From positions 21,310,001-21,374,000 of the forward strand of contig NC_046676.1 in NCBI RefSeq assembly GCF_003369915.1: a stretch of 64,000 bases of DNA, read 5' to 3'. The notes beneath the pieces were generated by a model. That model did no database searches, was not told the origin of the DNA, and saw only the letters and a list, made by a program, of their open reading frames with translations. This stretch comes from Drosophila miranda (taxonomy: Eukaryota > Arthropoda > Insecta > Diptera > Drosophilidae). This document shows positions 1-12,054 of this stretch, piece by piece; positions within the stretch are counted from its first letter, which is position 1, and every line of letters starts with the position of its first letter. Made by a program: the position numbers and the translations under genes.

Positions 1-455
1 CACGATCCGACGCCGTATTTGCGCAGAGACTTGCAGGCCTCCTCCAGAATGTCTTGGTCTTCAAGGAAACCCAGGTAGTTGTGCGAGCCCAGATTGAGGC
101 AATCGTGTCCATCGACGTTTATGCGCTTGCCCACCTTGGACGCCACCAAACGGGTGCGCAGCAAGGGATGATCTGGATCAGTTTCACCCACCAAGGGTTC
201 TGGCTCATAGTTCTCAATTAAGAAGTCCTCCTCCTCTTTGGTAAAGCGACGGCGCCGTCCACCGCCCCGTTTATGGAGGAGCAGCCAGATGACGGTAATG
301 AGCAGGAATATTTCTAGAACAAGTGCAAACGTGGGTGTCTGTCCCAAGAGGCAATGGTTATCGCATGACGACGAAGGTATACAAATTATAGGCGTTGGCA
401 TACTCACATTCCGAAAAATGGTCCCAATTTCGTTGAACAATTGAATCACCGCCAT
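1..455 (-). CDS. Spt-I: Serine palmitoyltransferase subunit 1, 5' part (runs off left edge)
   Basis: N-terminal part of the long-chain-base subunit 1 of serine palmitoyltransferase, the ER enzyme that condenses serine with palmitoyl-CoA in the first step of sphingolipid synthesis. Exon 1 (455-408) encodes 16 residues beginning MAVIQLFNEIG. A 69-nt intron (407-339, GTGAGT...CAG) follows, and exon 2 runs from 338 to the window edge. Splicing restores a membrane segment (ALVLEIFLLITVIWLLL), a basic stretch, then the PEPLV and CLNLGSHNYLGFL motifs typical of SPTLC1 at the start of the aminotransferase fold, ending at KYGVGSC. The PLP-fold body lies outside the window. In this family subunit 1 lacks the catalytic lysine and works as a heterodimer with subunit 2. 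The start is the first ATG and gives the family-like N-terminus. Confidence 0.9.
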   Translation of the reverse strand, partial: MAVIQLFNEIGTIFRNVSMPTPIICIPSSSCDNHCLLGQTPTFALVLEIFLLITVIWLLLHKRGGGRRRRFTKEEEDFLIENYEPEPLVGETDPDHPLLRTRLVASKVGKRINVDGHDCLNLGSHNYLGFLEDQDILEEACKSLRKYGVGS

Positions 456-1414
456 TTTTCAGGTTCACTTCAGTTCTTTCTGTGAAAAATCAATTGAAAC
501 CGCCTTAATTTCTGACTGTGGTATGTGTCATCCAAACGACGCTTTCTTATCGCAATTCGAGTACATCTGCACATAGTTTATGTATGAATGTACATTATTT
601 AGACACCGATACGAAGTTCTATAGCAAATTTTTATGCGCACGAATATACTTACAAGCAGAATTATGTACGGTTAATATATTATCATTACCTTGTTAACGA
701 TCGTGTCGCTAGTGGGTGATATTTTAGATAAAAGCGTGCAGAAGTGTGCCGCACGGCGCAATCAGCTGAACAAAAATATCTGTGGTATTCCAGTCATAGA
801 TTTTAGTTTGATTTTGGTTTGATTCAAATCAAATTATGTGTGAATGGTCGTAAAAAACAATCATTGTAGTGTTGGTAATGGCACCATTTTTACTAAAATT
901 GATGTTAACCAACACCAAGTCTAACCAAACTGTACCTTAAAAATATAATTATCTTCATTTCCGAGCGCTGCTATCACTTCGTCTAGAAAGAAAAACTACA
1001 GCTTATATTTCTATCGGGCACTGTGCCTGGTCGAGTACGACCAAAGCAGTAAATAATTCGTAGTCTCTGCTTAATTCACATTTAATAATGGATTTTCGTT
1101 TTTCTTTGAAAAAGAAATCCATTTCAAATCGTTTAAAGAAGCAATATATTCAATTTGAATGGAGGAAAATAGATTTTTTAAGATGAATTCGAGATAAAGA
1201 AACATTTGTTTCTTTCTACAAAGCCAACAAAAATTTCCTATCGAAATTTTTTGTTTAATCACGCAAAATATTCCCCGAATACACTGATAAAACGTCTTAT
1301 CAAATGTCCCAAATCGCCGCCCTCATGTAACTACATCACTTTTGAGCGAGCTAATTTTTTGGTCCGTCTGTAATTACCATTCCGGCAATAATAATTAAAC
1401 ATTTTTGGTTGAGT
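456..1414. other. Intergenic: Spt-I upstream and hnRNP U-like downstream flank
   Basis: AT-rich, without a convincing ORF. The part next to 455 must carry the Spt-I promoter on the minus strand. I see no TATA box at a clear distance. The 63-codon frame at 1071-1262 has no coding character. Confidence 0.5.
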
Positions 1415-1431
1415 CGCTTTCAATGCATAGA

Positions 1432-1437
1432 TTTATT
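1432..1437 (-). terminator. Poly(A) signal of hnRNP U-like gene
   Basis: AATAAA on the minus strand about 530 bp past the stop codon at 1964. The 3' UTR would be roughly 1963-1415. No other canonical signal was noticed closer to the stop. Confidence 0.5.
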
Positions 1438-1963
1438 TGTTAAACTTTCCTTGCTTATAGTTATCTTCCAACTGTTTATGTTGCTGCATCAATTGAAAAC
1501 AATAATCGTAATGAAACGTTAGAACAAATTGTACTGTCTAGAGATTGTGTACTGCCAAAAATTTTAAATCATGCTTCTGTGTATTGCTCTAAGGGAGCAA
1601 CAAATGCCCGTTGGAAAATAGAAACCAAATATAGAGGTGGAGGTGGATGTCGTAGACTACATTTAACCAATATGAAATAAAAAAGTATCTGGAGTCTGTT
1701 TCATAGTACACAGTTTAGTATTATGTTTTGTGTGTCGCAAGATCGGGTATGGTTGCCTTTTGTGGTGGTTTGGACTAGCCCAAACGGCCAGACGCTTAAA
1801 ACTGGCCAAACTAAGGTTAATTTTTGTTTTCATCGGTTTGTTAATGTTTAAAAACTATCATATAAAGTTTAGTTTAGTTCATTTTTTGTTTGCTTCTGTC
1901 CAAATGAAGATTTGCCTGTTGACAGACGGACAGAGGTGCGGGAGTGCCGGATGCCGCTTTCTG

Positions 1964-4900
1964 CTACTTCTTGTCGGCGCCAGAATTGGACTGTGTGGAG
2001 TATGAATATTGAGACCAATAATGATTGGTGGCACCGCCATCATTATTGCCAGCGACGCCTCCTACACTGCCGCTCGCGCCTCCACTGGCATTACCGACCG
2101 CTGCTCCGCCAGAGCCCTGTCCCTGTTGCTGGAGGGGAAGAGAATTCAAGTGCATTTCATTTAGTCTTCTTTCGAGGGCCAAAACGAATGAATGTCTTTG
2201 CTTACCTGCCACCAGGACATCCACTGTTGTTGTTGCTGTGGATCGGCACCCTGCCAGGCTTGCTGCTGCTGGTTTCCATAACCAGCTAAAATAAAAACGA
2301 CAACATTTTAGTTGCTTCATCTAAGCGGATTGATAACTATTCTCCGTACGCACCCTGCATTTGATTATATCCCCAATATGGTTGCTGGCCGGCGGTCTGT
2401 TGCTGCTGCTGCTGTGGGTACTGTTGTGACGGCTGCTGCTGTTGCTGCTGCCAGACTCCTGTCTGATGCGGCTGCTGTTGCTGCTGGGTATAGGTGCTCC
2501 ACTTGCCGCTTAGAGAGGACTGCAAAAAATAAATCGTAAATTAGCAGAAAGTCGGTGGCGACTTATCACACCACTCACCTTGCCGCCGCCGGCTGTTCCA
2601 CTCGTTTGCTGCTTGTACTGATCGTAAACACCGCCACCTCCTCCTACGCCACTTCCGGCCGAATTGTTGCCATACTTAGGCACAGATTGGGCAGCTGACC
2701 GCTCATAGCCACCGCGACTATCTTCTTTGGTGTCGCGGTGGCCAGGCCGAAAATCCCGTTGTTGATGAGTGCCTCCTCCGGAGCGGTAGCTACTCTGGTT
2801 GCTTCCCCGATTCCGATCCGTACTGCCTATTCGGCTGCGATCATTGCCGCGATCTCGATCGCGATAGTCTCGCGAGCTACCGTATCCACGATCATCGTAC
2901 CCGCTTCGGCGGTTGTTCTGCATCCAGTTTTGCTGGCCGCCGCCTCCGCCTCCTCCGCCCCCACCTCCGCTGCCGCCACCTCCGCTGCCGCCACCTCCGC
3001 TGCCGCCAGTGTACCCACGATTACGGTTATCATACCCACGACTGCCGCCTCCGGCACCACCGCCGCCACCACCTCCATAGCCACGGTCGTCGTAGCCGCT
3101 CCTGCGATTGTTCTGCATCCAGTTCTGTTGGCCACCACCGCCCCCGCCTCCGCCGCCACCTCCATAGCTGGTCCGGCGATTGTCATAGCCACGGCTGCCA
3201 CCGCCGCCACCGCCACTGTTGCTGGAGTAACCTCCGCCACCACCGCCACCGCCGCCGCCTCCACCGCCACCGCCACCGCGCCTCGAGTCATTCCATCGGC
3301 TTTCGTGTCGCTGTCCGCCATATTCCCGGCGACGATCATCGTTGTAGCGATTGCGGTTGCGCTCGTCACGTCGGTAATTGTCGCGGCCGCCCCGAGATCG
3401 CTTGTCCCTGGACCTGTCCGCATCGATAGCCTTCTTGCCCTTCTCGTTGTACTTCTTTACCTCGCTCTTGGCCTCGTCGCCGCTCAGCTCCGTGTAGATT
3501 ATGTCATCGAACCAGCCAAACTCCAGCGAGGGCAGAGTGAAGTTGGCTGCAAAAAGAGTGATTTGGCATTACAATTATGACTGCAGCTTATGCTGTGTGA
3601 GATTTACGTGTTATCAATATACACATTACACATTATATAAGGTAAGAGGCCGGGACGGGACTGGAATAGAGGATTTGGGACAACTGTGGGAAGCGTGTGA
3701 AGGCGAAAACTTGTTGATTTACTTGAGAGAGAGGGAGATTCTAGAACTCAAAGAAGCAACAGCAGCAGCACAGGCTGTGCTGGAGTTCAACCGGTTGTTT
3801 ACTAGGAGGGAGGGGAAAGTTAAATCTGGTTTTTATTTTCTTCTTTAGAGAAACAAAGTTTTTTGAGGAAAAGGCGCTCGCACACGTCGCTTCCCAGTCG
3901 CTTTGGGGAAACGGGGTTTGTTGGGATTGCATGGGACATTATAGATAGATAGATTTATGAATAAAGGAAATCATAATAAAATCGAAATTATAAGCGAATG
4001 CGAGATATCTGTAGAGTCTTACAGTTACAATTACGTACAGATATACATAAAATGCAGCTGCTTACAAACTAAATACTTTACATAACAAATTGTATTGCAT
4101 AGTCTTTTCATTTCTTTTTTTTTTTACATAAATGCCTCCTTAAAGTAGGGTAGTATGTATGTATGTATATGTATATATAGATACACAGTCGTACATTATC
4201 TGGATATTTGTCAATTGTTTCAATTCGTTGCCATGTGTGGTGGACAATATTTACCTCGTAAGTTATTAATTGTTGATTCTTTAACTGTAAAAGCATTTCC
4301 CTTTTCCTCTTTTTCGGCGATCCGACGTTTCAACTCATCTTCGCCGGGTATGCAAACGACCGCAATGCGCTTGAAGTCGTTGAAACCCTTCATTTTACGT
4401 CGCTGGGCCGAGGCATAGGCATTCGTCTACAAGTATATAGTTGATCGTTTGGTTGGTTGGGGTTTTGAATAGATTGTAGTCTGCCAGTTGATGTTGTAGT
4501 TGTTGGTTGTTGGTTTTGGGGATGGTTGGTTGTAGTTGTTGTAGTTTTGTTGGATAGTCGGTGAGAAACGAAACACGTTGATGATTCGGTTGTTGCAGGA
4601 CGATGCAGACCCCGGGAAACGCAGACGTAGTCGCCGTGTATCGTCGGGAGACACCAACTCCGGTTTCAGTTTGGGTTTCAGTTTTGGCGCTTACAAGCTA
4701 ACACATACCTGTCACAAGGTCACTCACTCACACCCACACACACAAACTCCACTGCACTGCACTCCACTCCGCCAGGGAGTAGGGAGGAGTACCGGGCGGA
4801 TTAGGGTGCGGGGGTTGTACTCATATAATACCTAGGACGGGGCCTCGGGGGCCCTATTAACAACAACTAACAACAGTTGACTAATGATTGCATATATATA

Positions 4901-7900
4901 TATATGGGGGAGGGGGTGAGGGTAGGGGGATAATATTTTAAGTAAAGGTACAAATGGTGTGGTTGTTGGTGCTCTGTTGGTTGTTATCGGCTGAAGCAGC
5001 ATCGCATAGCTCTCTCTGTAGATACACATACATATATATATATGAGATAGTTGGCATTTAGAGAGAGAGAGTAGAGAGTAGAGAGATAGTAGTAGGTACT
5101 AATACGTATAGTATACATATACATATGTGATTAGATTGTAGACGAACAAATTCGACCGAGTAGGGTCGCTGATCGGATTTAGATTTGGTTTTTGTGTATG
5201 TTTTTTATTTACTTACAGTGGCTTCCATGCCGCACGCTCCATCTTCCTTCCTCCTTCTCCTCCTCATTCACTCTTCCTTCTCCTGCCATCTCAACATTCC
5301 TCCTTCTCCCTTCTCTTACACTTCCCTCTCCTCAAACACTGCCCCGTCAACTGTTGCACCTAAGTAAGACTTAATAATACAGATCTGATTGGTACACACT
5401 CTGGCACATACTTACTGGCATCGTACATACTTAGAGACACTAATTATCGGATTGACTTACACGTCTAGGACGTACCTGCCTGCCGGCTAGGCAGTTGGCG
5501 GCGCCCCCCGTCCCTACCCACCACTCCGCAGCGAGGGAGGGGGGGGGGGGGGCACTTGGGATTACCTTTCGTGCGAGCAATGAGCAATCAAATGCGTATT
5601 CAAATGTACAGAACAAACGAAAAAGTAATGGTAACAGAGTCGCGCGTCTTCGCTTGTGAAGAGAGTTGTCGGTGGAGAGGTGGGGCCTCATTCCCGGAGG
5701 AACCAGACCCCACATTCGCAACGCCCCTAGGCGCCACTTGCATGGCTGGGCGGGTGCCAATTCATCATCAACGTATAATTCTCGCTTGTTTCGTTTTTTG
5801 TTATTGTTTTTCTTGTTGTATCGTTCGTTGGTGTTTGTGTGTGTGTATGTATGTGTGTGGTGTGTGTGTGTGTGTTTGGGGGTTGTGTCTGTAGGGTGTC
5901 TGTATGTTTTACCTGATCGAGGATGAAATTGCGACGCCGCTTCATGGCGATATCTTCTAGGGCTCCCAAGCTATTCAAGCATATCTCCAGCACCTTATCC
6001 CAACGGCCCTTGTGCACCGTCTTGCGAGAGGCGCCATCGATCTAAGCAGACAACGGAATGGATGAGAATTTGCCACCTTTTGAATGGAATCTTATTTGGG
6101 CGTTTGAGGGTTGTGGGGTGCCCTGTGAGACTTACCGTCATCTTGGCTATGATGGAATCGGGTCCAATGACCTCGTACCGCTTGTCAGCGTTATCTGCCA
6201 CCTGCTTGTGGGTCCAGTGGGTTTTGCCGGCACCGGGCAGACCCACTAGAAGAATGACCTCGCACTCCTTGCGCGAACCGGCGCGTTGTGGTCCGGCAAT
6301 CAGTTGCTCCACAGCCACCAGGCCAATCAGCACATAGTCCGACAGCAGAGCGACTGTATCTCTGGGTTCGGGAACCACTTCCTCGTACTCATCATCACGC
6401 GACTGTGACTTATCCTCTTCCTTTTCCTTCGCAGTCTCCGTCTTTTCGGAGTCTTCGTCGGTCTTGATGCGCTTGTTGGGCGAGGGTCCATCGTCGTCCT
6501 CTTCATCATTGGCGGTCGAGGATTTCTGTTCCTCTGATGGTGCCTCCTCACTTGCCTTCTCAGCGTTGGCATCGCCATTCGAAACTGCTTCTGTCTCCCC
6601 AGAGGCTTCAGTAGACGATGGCTCAGCTGTAATTAAAATGTGTTCAAAATATTTGGTTTTATTAGAAGAAGAATGTATCCACTAACCTGTTTCCACAGTT
6701 TCAGTAGCTTCTGGCTTCTTTTCAACATCTTCTGTTGTGATCTCTGCCTCTGCCTCTGCTTCTGTCTCCACCTTTGGTGCCGGTTTTTCTTCCTCTTCGG
6801 ATTTCTCTCGTTTATCAGAATCCTCCTCATCGGCCTTTTCCGAAGATGTCTTCGCATCATCATCCTTTTTCTCGACCTCATCGTCGTCGGCGGTGGCCTC
6901 GTCCAGAACCTTCCACTTTTCGCCATCGTTATCATCTTTGTCGTCGTCCTTATCCTCTTCCTTGCGATGCTTGCGGCGCTTGCGCGTTGGCCTCTCAGCG
7001 TTCACCAGCAGCTGCTCGCCATCCGAGAAGTTCACCGTGTACTCGTAGCCCTTGGTCACAATATGCGGAAAGAGGGCCTCCTCCTCGCCCAGGATGCTCT
7101 TCTCGAACTCAAATGCCACCCCCAGATCCTCTCCGTTGAGGGTATACTTGATGGTGCACGGCTCGCTCTCCAGATCCAGATAGCATCCAATGACGTCGTC
7201 CAGCTGGTAGGGCTTGCCATAGTCTACGAACTCACCCTTATTGGCCTTGCGTCCGGTCTCGCAGTAGCCAAAGGAATGTTCGGCTTCGCCTAAGAGCAGC
7301 GAAGTCGTCGGCTTCGAGAAGCCAACGCGAAAGCCGCGCACATGCGGCTCATCCCGGAAATGATGGGAATTTTCCGGCTGCGATTCCTCAGCGAGGCGCA
7401 CCTCAAAGCAGACCTTACCATCGCGCACTCCGTAGTTGGCGCGAGCTCCAGACCAAATCAGGGAATAAATCTCAGATGTCAGGGGCTTGGCCGAAGCAAA
7501 TGTGGTCGGATCGATGCGAAGATGCAAATCGGAGTCCACTAAAAGAGAGATATAATGACTGTACCCGGCATTCTTCTCACTGCTCACTTGGCATGTAAAA
7601 TACTTACGCCAGCTTAGGCCCACTTTATTCTCCTCGATCGTGGGCTCATCCTCTGGCACCGTGCGCTCCTCGGCAGCTGGCTTGGGCTCGCGCTTCTCTC
7701 CGCCGCTGTTGCGATGCTTGGGCGAGCGGGAGCCACTGCGGGAGCGCGACCGACTGTGCGAGCGTTTGCGACGCTCATGAGGCTGGTCCTCAGACTTTTC
7801 CTGTTCTTCTTCCGCCTTGGCGGCAGCAGGCGTCTCCTCCTCATCGACGTCCATTTTCTGGCTGTCGCCGTTTGTAGCCGGCTCAGCCTTCTCAGCTGGG

Positions 7901-8735
7901 ACCTCTGCGGCCTCCTCTGGGACAGCCTGCTCTGCTTGGAGCGGCTGCAGCGCCTCGTTGCCATCGTTGGCATCGTCTTCGGCCTGCTCCATCGGCTCGT
8001 CTGCTTCTTGGCCTATTACGGTAGTGGCTTCATCGGCTTCCTCTGTCTCTGCCTCGTCGTTTGCCTCAGGTTCTCTGGCTTGTGGCTTCTCCTCAGCATT
8101 GGCAGTTTCGGACTCGACTGTGTCCTCTGCCTCCGGCTCTGCTGAATCGGCCTCCGCCTCGATATCCGACTCTGATTGCGGCTTCTCGGCGGCTGCGGCT
8201 GGTTCTCCTGCCTGGTCTTCCTCTTCCAGGGTCTCGAGCTCTGGCTCTGTGGCGACGGGTGCAGCTGCAACGGGAGAGGGAGAGCGGGACATTGAGCGCG
8301 TGCGACGCTGACGTCGGCTTGGTGTGACTGGTGCGCCATCTGGTGGCGGTAGCGGAAATGTGGCAGCGATGCAAAAGTGACAATTCAAAATGGAAATGGA
8401 AATGAAAATGCAATGTAAGATTCGTGCATTATATAAGGAAAACTTACAACAACACAAATTCACGCTGAGCCACAGGCACTCACACTAACAAAAGCAAGAA
8501 TATAACGCGGCAAGCCACTCACTCACACTTGCGCACAGACACAGAGGCACAGGCACAGACCAGACACACAATGCATACACACAAATTTACCTCCGTCGCC
8601 GGCTCCGCCACCATCGACATGTGCCCGGAGGCGCTCAATGAGCACGGCTTTGACTCCTTTGGTGTCCAGACCGCGCGTTTGTAGCTCGTTGCGCAAGTCC
8701 ACCACCTTCATTTTATCCAGCTTAGCCACATCCAT
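1964..8735 (-). CDS. CG30122: hnRNP U/SAF-A-like protein (SAP, SPRY, P-loop, RGG; CG30122-type)
   Basis: Nuclear RNA- and chromatin-binding protein of the hnRNP U family. Ten coding exons: 8735-8591, 8339-7608, 7538-6687, 6626-6136, 6041-5913, 4426-4255, 3546-2579, 2519-2354, 2285-2206 and 2128-1964. All junctions are GT-AG and the total is 1299 codons in frame. Domain order matches the family: SAP motif (about residues 1-40), a long Glu/Ala-rich acidic stretch with SR dipeptides, SPRY (about 290-470, with LDSDLHL and IWSGARANYG), a polynucleotide-kinase-like P-loop (GLPGAGKT near 705, then TNAYASAQRRKM), and a C-terminal RGG/Gly-rich tail followed by Gln-rich exons. It is longer than human hnRNP U because of the acidic and glycine-rich expansions. 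Start: first ATG, directly opening the SAP helix. The intron 4427-5912 is low-complexity. Reading through the exon 8 donor would give a short alternative C-terminus. Confidence 0.92.
4427..5912 (-). repeat. Large hnRNP U-like intron with microsatellites and poly-G run
   Basis: This intron holds GT/TTG-rich simple sequence, a (GT)n block around 5831-5876, AG-rich tracts near 5060-5090 and a run of 14 G at 5539-5552. The other introns of this gene checked are far shorter. The short ORFs here are compositional noise. The G run is a likely place for length error in an assembly. Confidence 0.7.
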
Positions 8736-9037
8736 TTTTACGCTTCCGTTTTGGATTGGCGGCAGAAACACACACACACTCGCGTGCACCAACACCAACA
8801 CACCGACGGGGGCTGATGATGCGAAAAAATAAGGAAAAAATGCGAAAGAAAATGAAACGCGCTGTCGTTCAATGGGCGCACGTGGCTAAAATTTCTCCAG
8901 ATCGAAGTAGTCTTTTTCTTTGCACTCGTGCACACTAAATTAACTCCACAATTCAGTTTTACATTCGCATTAATTGCGAATAAATAAATGGCCTAAAAAC
9001 CCGAACGCGTTGAAGTGAAGTTGGCTGCGATCAGTGT
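8736..9037 (-). promoter_or_regulatory. 5' UTR and promoter region of the hnRNP U-like gene
   Basis: Sequence directly upstream of the SAP start codon. It contains a CA/TG-rich stretch followed by AT-rich DNA. The start site cannot be fixed by eye. A dispersed ATATACC repeat begins just upstream, so the promoter is confined to about 300 bp. Confidence 0.4.
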
Positions 9038-9235
9038 GTCCGACCCTCAGAAATATACCAAAATATACCGCCTCATTTTAAGAATATACCGTAAATATAC
9101 TGAGGAATTCAAGTTATATTATTCATGTTCCTCGTTTTTGATATTCCGTCGAATATTACTAGCTATCTAAATCTCTCAGCCCTGCACACATAGTTTTATC
9201 TGATTAATGAATCTATTTTCTACTTGACTGGCTTG
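9038..9235 (+). repeat. Dispersed ATATACC-type repeat, copy 1
   Basis: Begins with a CTCAGAAATATACC motif, then repeated ATATACC units and a conserved body (CTCGTTTTTGATATTCCGTC, GCCCTGC, a TTTTATCTGATTAATGAAT-like stretch). The same order recurs at 45975-46200 and 61480-61720, and in shorter form at 62040-62260. No coding capacity. Confidence 0.75.
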
Positions 9236-9650
9236 TTTTAAATACTTGATTTGTTTTCCTGCTACGGCGATTGCTTTGATTGTTTTTGCCTTAATTTTGG
9301 TGCCTCAACAACAATATAGCATCTTAGCCCACATGACCCCCCTCTATTTAAACAGTTGAACGACTTGAGGTGAATGGCGGCATATATTACTGATTGTAAA
9401 TTCTTTTTGTAGATCCATGCCATATTTCCTCTGAACTGCGATATCTGAACGATATATTTCACCTGAACTGCGCTAAAATTATGAAATTTTCATTATCTTC
9501 TGTGGAATATTAAAATAACCCATTGGCTTGCAATGGGCTAACCGTTTTCCGCCAAGGATTGGAAACTATATTTCCCAATTTTGATAATCCGTGGAATATT
9601 GCAATCTAGAAAGATATGTTGCCTAAAAAAGGTTTTAGCGAAGTATCGTT
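9236..9650 (+). repeat. Dispersed repeat shared with 19965-20440
   Basis: About 400 bp aligns by eye with 19965-20440: shared blocks include AAATACTTGAT, TTTTGGTGCCTCAACAACAA, CCCCCCTCTATTTAAA, CACCTGAACTGCGCTAAAA and CAAGGATTGGAAAC. It abuts the ATATACC repeat, so both may be parts of one element. No ORF of note. Downstream, 9651-10260 shows nothing recognisable apart from the adjoining gene's 3' end. Confidence 0.7.
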
Positions 9651-10262
9651 GAAATACCTTTAAAAAAGGGTCTGAATAGTTTCTGCATTAATTAGAGCCT
9701 GGAATTTCCGCAATTCTATTTCAGTACTGTACTTATAAACATTGCCAGTTCACATAGTTCCCAGTGTTGTATTTTAATTTAAATCACTGACTTTGACTTT
9801 CCGCTTTTCCGTTTCACTAGGGTTTCCATTTTCCATTTCTCTTTTGCAACTTTCTGTCGCAGTGGCAGATTAATTAAAAAGTCCAGTGAACGGACAAGCG
9901 ACGTTCCCCCCATCAAATAGAGTACACAAATCATCGAATAGATGATTGATTATATTTATTATTTAGTTTACTAGTTTTTTGGCTGTTCTTTGGAAGATCT
10001 TGGAGGACCTTTCCGTAGCCGCTTTACGTTCATTTACGAAGACGAGGTAGCCGTCGCAACAGCTCTTTATTTATCTTTTAATTCGGACTTTTGGCATCGC
10101 TCCACAAGTTTTGTAATCCTTCTTTTTTATTTCAATGTTACGTCCGAGCTGACATATTTTGGAGTTTTGACTTTGCAGTAAGTTGCAGTAAGTAGCAATG
10201 ATAGCTATTACAGTTCTGTGTTATATTTGAATTGAAATCATAGCGGCTGGCAGTTACTGAAA
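9651..10262. other. Intergenic, nothing recognised
   Basis: AT-rich DNA between the repeat and the 3' end of the stargazin-like gene. Minus-strand TTTATT-complement signals near 10273 would serve as poly(A) sites for that gene. Confidence 0.4.
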
Positions 10263-10462
10263 TCCAATAATATCTTTATTTCATTCTTAACGTAATAAAG
10301 CGAACATTTTAAATACATCTATTAAGAAAACAACAAATAACAAATTTAAGTGAAAAAGCAAACCAAACATACGCTGGCTGCTTTGGTCTTTGGTCGCAAG
10401 AAGGGCATCATCATCGTTATCATCTTCAAACAATGCCCATCATCATCTTCGGCATACTTTTA

Positions 10463-12054
10463 TTATCTGCCCATTATAGTTGGCTCGTCCGCCATGGCCA
10501 CCTCGTCATTGGGCGCCTTGGCACCCTTCTTCTTGCCAGAATACCACAGGAACATTAGACCGCAGAAAATGTTATCCACAAATGTGAACCAGGCCAAGTA
10601 GACGCCATATCCATACCTGCGATGAGGGAGCTTTCTTAGCGACAAAAAACCCACATGCCACTCGATTCTCGCGGATACTCACGTTAACTCCGCACCATCC
10701 GGATATGCATAGAACAGGTGGTCCTTTGTGTAGTCAATGGATGAGAAAAGAACCTGGAGAACAACCAGAGCTGTGGACGCAGCCACCAGGTGAATGCCGC
10801 CGGCCAGCCGCTTAAACATGTATCGAGGATTCATGAACGTGTAGAAGGAGAAGACGGCGCCCAGGCTCATGACGAACAGTGTGATGCAGGCAAACGATGC
10901 CTGCGTTCGGATGTAGTCTGAAAGGAAATACCAACCCACTGCCAATTACGGACTGTCACAACCCACAGTTGAGGAGAAGACCTACCCATCACCTCGTCGT
11001 CGAAGCCGGGCTCGTTTCGCAGTGTGTTGGAGTTGGGGAACATGTCGATATATTTGCAGCGCTCTGTACGAGAAACGATTTGGTTTGGTGATTAGTTGAT
11101 CGACATCCCATCCCCCCATGGACTTCACTCACGGTTGGGTATGTAACTGTAGAAGGCTGTGTGCCCGCCCCTTTTCGGCGGCAGCGGCGGCACCAGTATC
11201 AGGATCACACGCTCATCATTAAGTACAAAGGCGGGTATGTTGATGTCGCGAATGTAGGTGGCCAGGAGACGAACGACCAGCGGGTAGTTTGTCCAGTTGC
11301 TGAATATAGCTTCCTGGGCCACCTCCGGTATCACATAGTAGGACCACGTGTTGTTGTACTTGACACGCTGCAGGGCGGAGCCAAAGGTCTTCCGCGCTAT
11401 GATGCCATTGACGTCCAAGGGATCGATGGGTATGGGCTTGATGGCTGTCGCATTAAACTGGCGCTGGTTCTCCTCTGTGGACATGACCAGCTTGCGGAAG
11501 GCGTTGCGAAACGTCTGAAACTCCTCCTCTTCACCACGTGCCCAATGCGCGAACATGCGACGACGGGCCGACTCCGTGAAGCTATCCGTCTCGTTCAGTT
11601 TTTCCTCTGCAAAGTGCTTAACGAAGTCCATGTGTGAGAGGTTGCGCTTGGCATCGTTGATGTTCGTCTGGGAGGTGTATGACATCGAGCTGAAGTTTCG
11701 GACAACCTGAGCATTGGTCAGGGCATTAGGCACGATTGTATTCCGACAATGCCGCCACAGTCCCGAGTGCGAGGACATGAAGAAGCGTCTGGACTCCGGT
11801 ATGAAGATGCCTGAATAGAGGACGTGGCTTTGAAGCATGGCATGATGGAATCGCTGTCAGTATTTTAACGCACCTGTTCCGCCGGATATAATGATCCAGT
11901 GATCTGTTGATATGGCCAAAATCCAGATTATCAGAGAGATGACCATCAGCAGACTGCATCCCAGCAGAAGACGGCGCTGAAACATGTAAGCCTCCATCAG
12001 CGGACGGCGGGCCTCGTCCCGACCAATTGTCGATGTGGACACGTCGCGCTTCAT
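10463..12054 (-). CDS. Four-pass claudin/stargazin (CACNG)-like membrane protein with very long first loop
   Basis: Five exons: 12054-11874, 11810-11133, 11063-10986, 10917-10683 and 10616-10463; 441 codons. The protein has a short cytoplasmic N-terminus, TM1 at about residues 30-50 ([20 protein letters not shown]), the STDHW and SGLWRHC signature of the PMP22/claudin/CACNG superfamily, then a roughly 240-residue extracellular stretch ending in CKYIDMFPN, which resembles the C-x-x-I-D-x-F-P segment of stargazins. TM2-TM4 follow in the last two exons, and the tail is short and Lys-rich. Known relatives are junction proteins or channel auxiliary subunits at the plasma membrane; the role here is not shown by sequence. 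Exon 1 ends at the membrane boundary. The claudin hallmark is clear, but I cannot assign a named fly orthologue. Confidence 0.8.

Noticed and set aside
2738-3580. 280-codon plus-strand and 198-codon minus-strand frames of Ala/Thr/Val repeats
   Set aside because: Out-of-frame shadows of the Gly/Arg-rich exon of the hnRNP U-like gene; composition is dictated by GGN codons.
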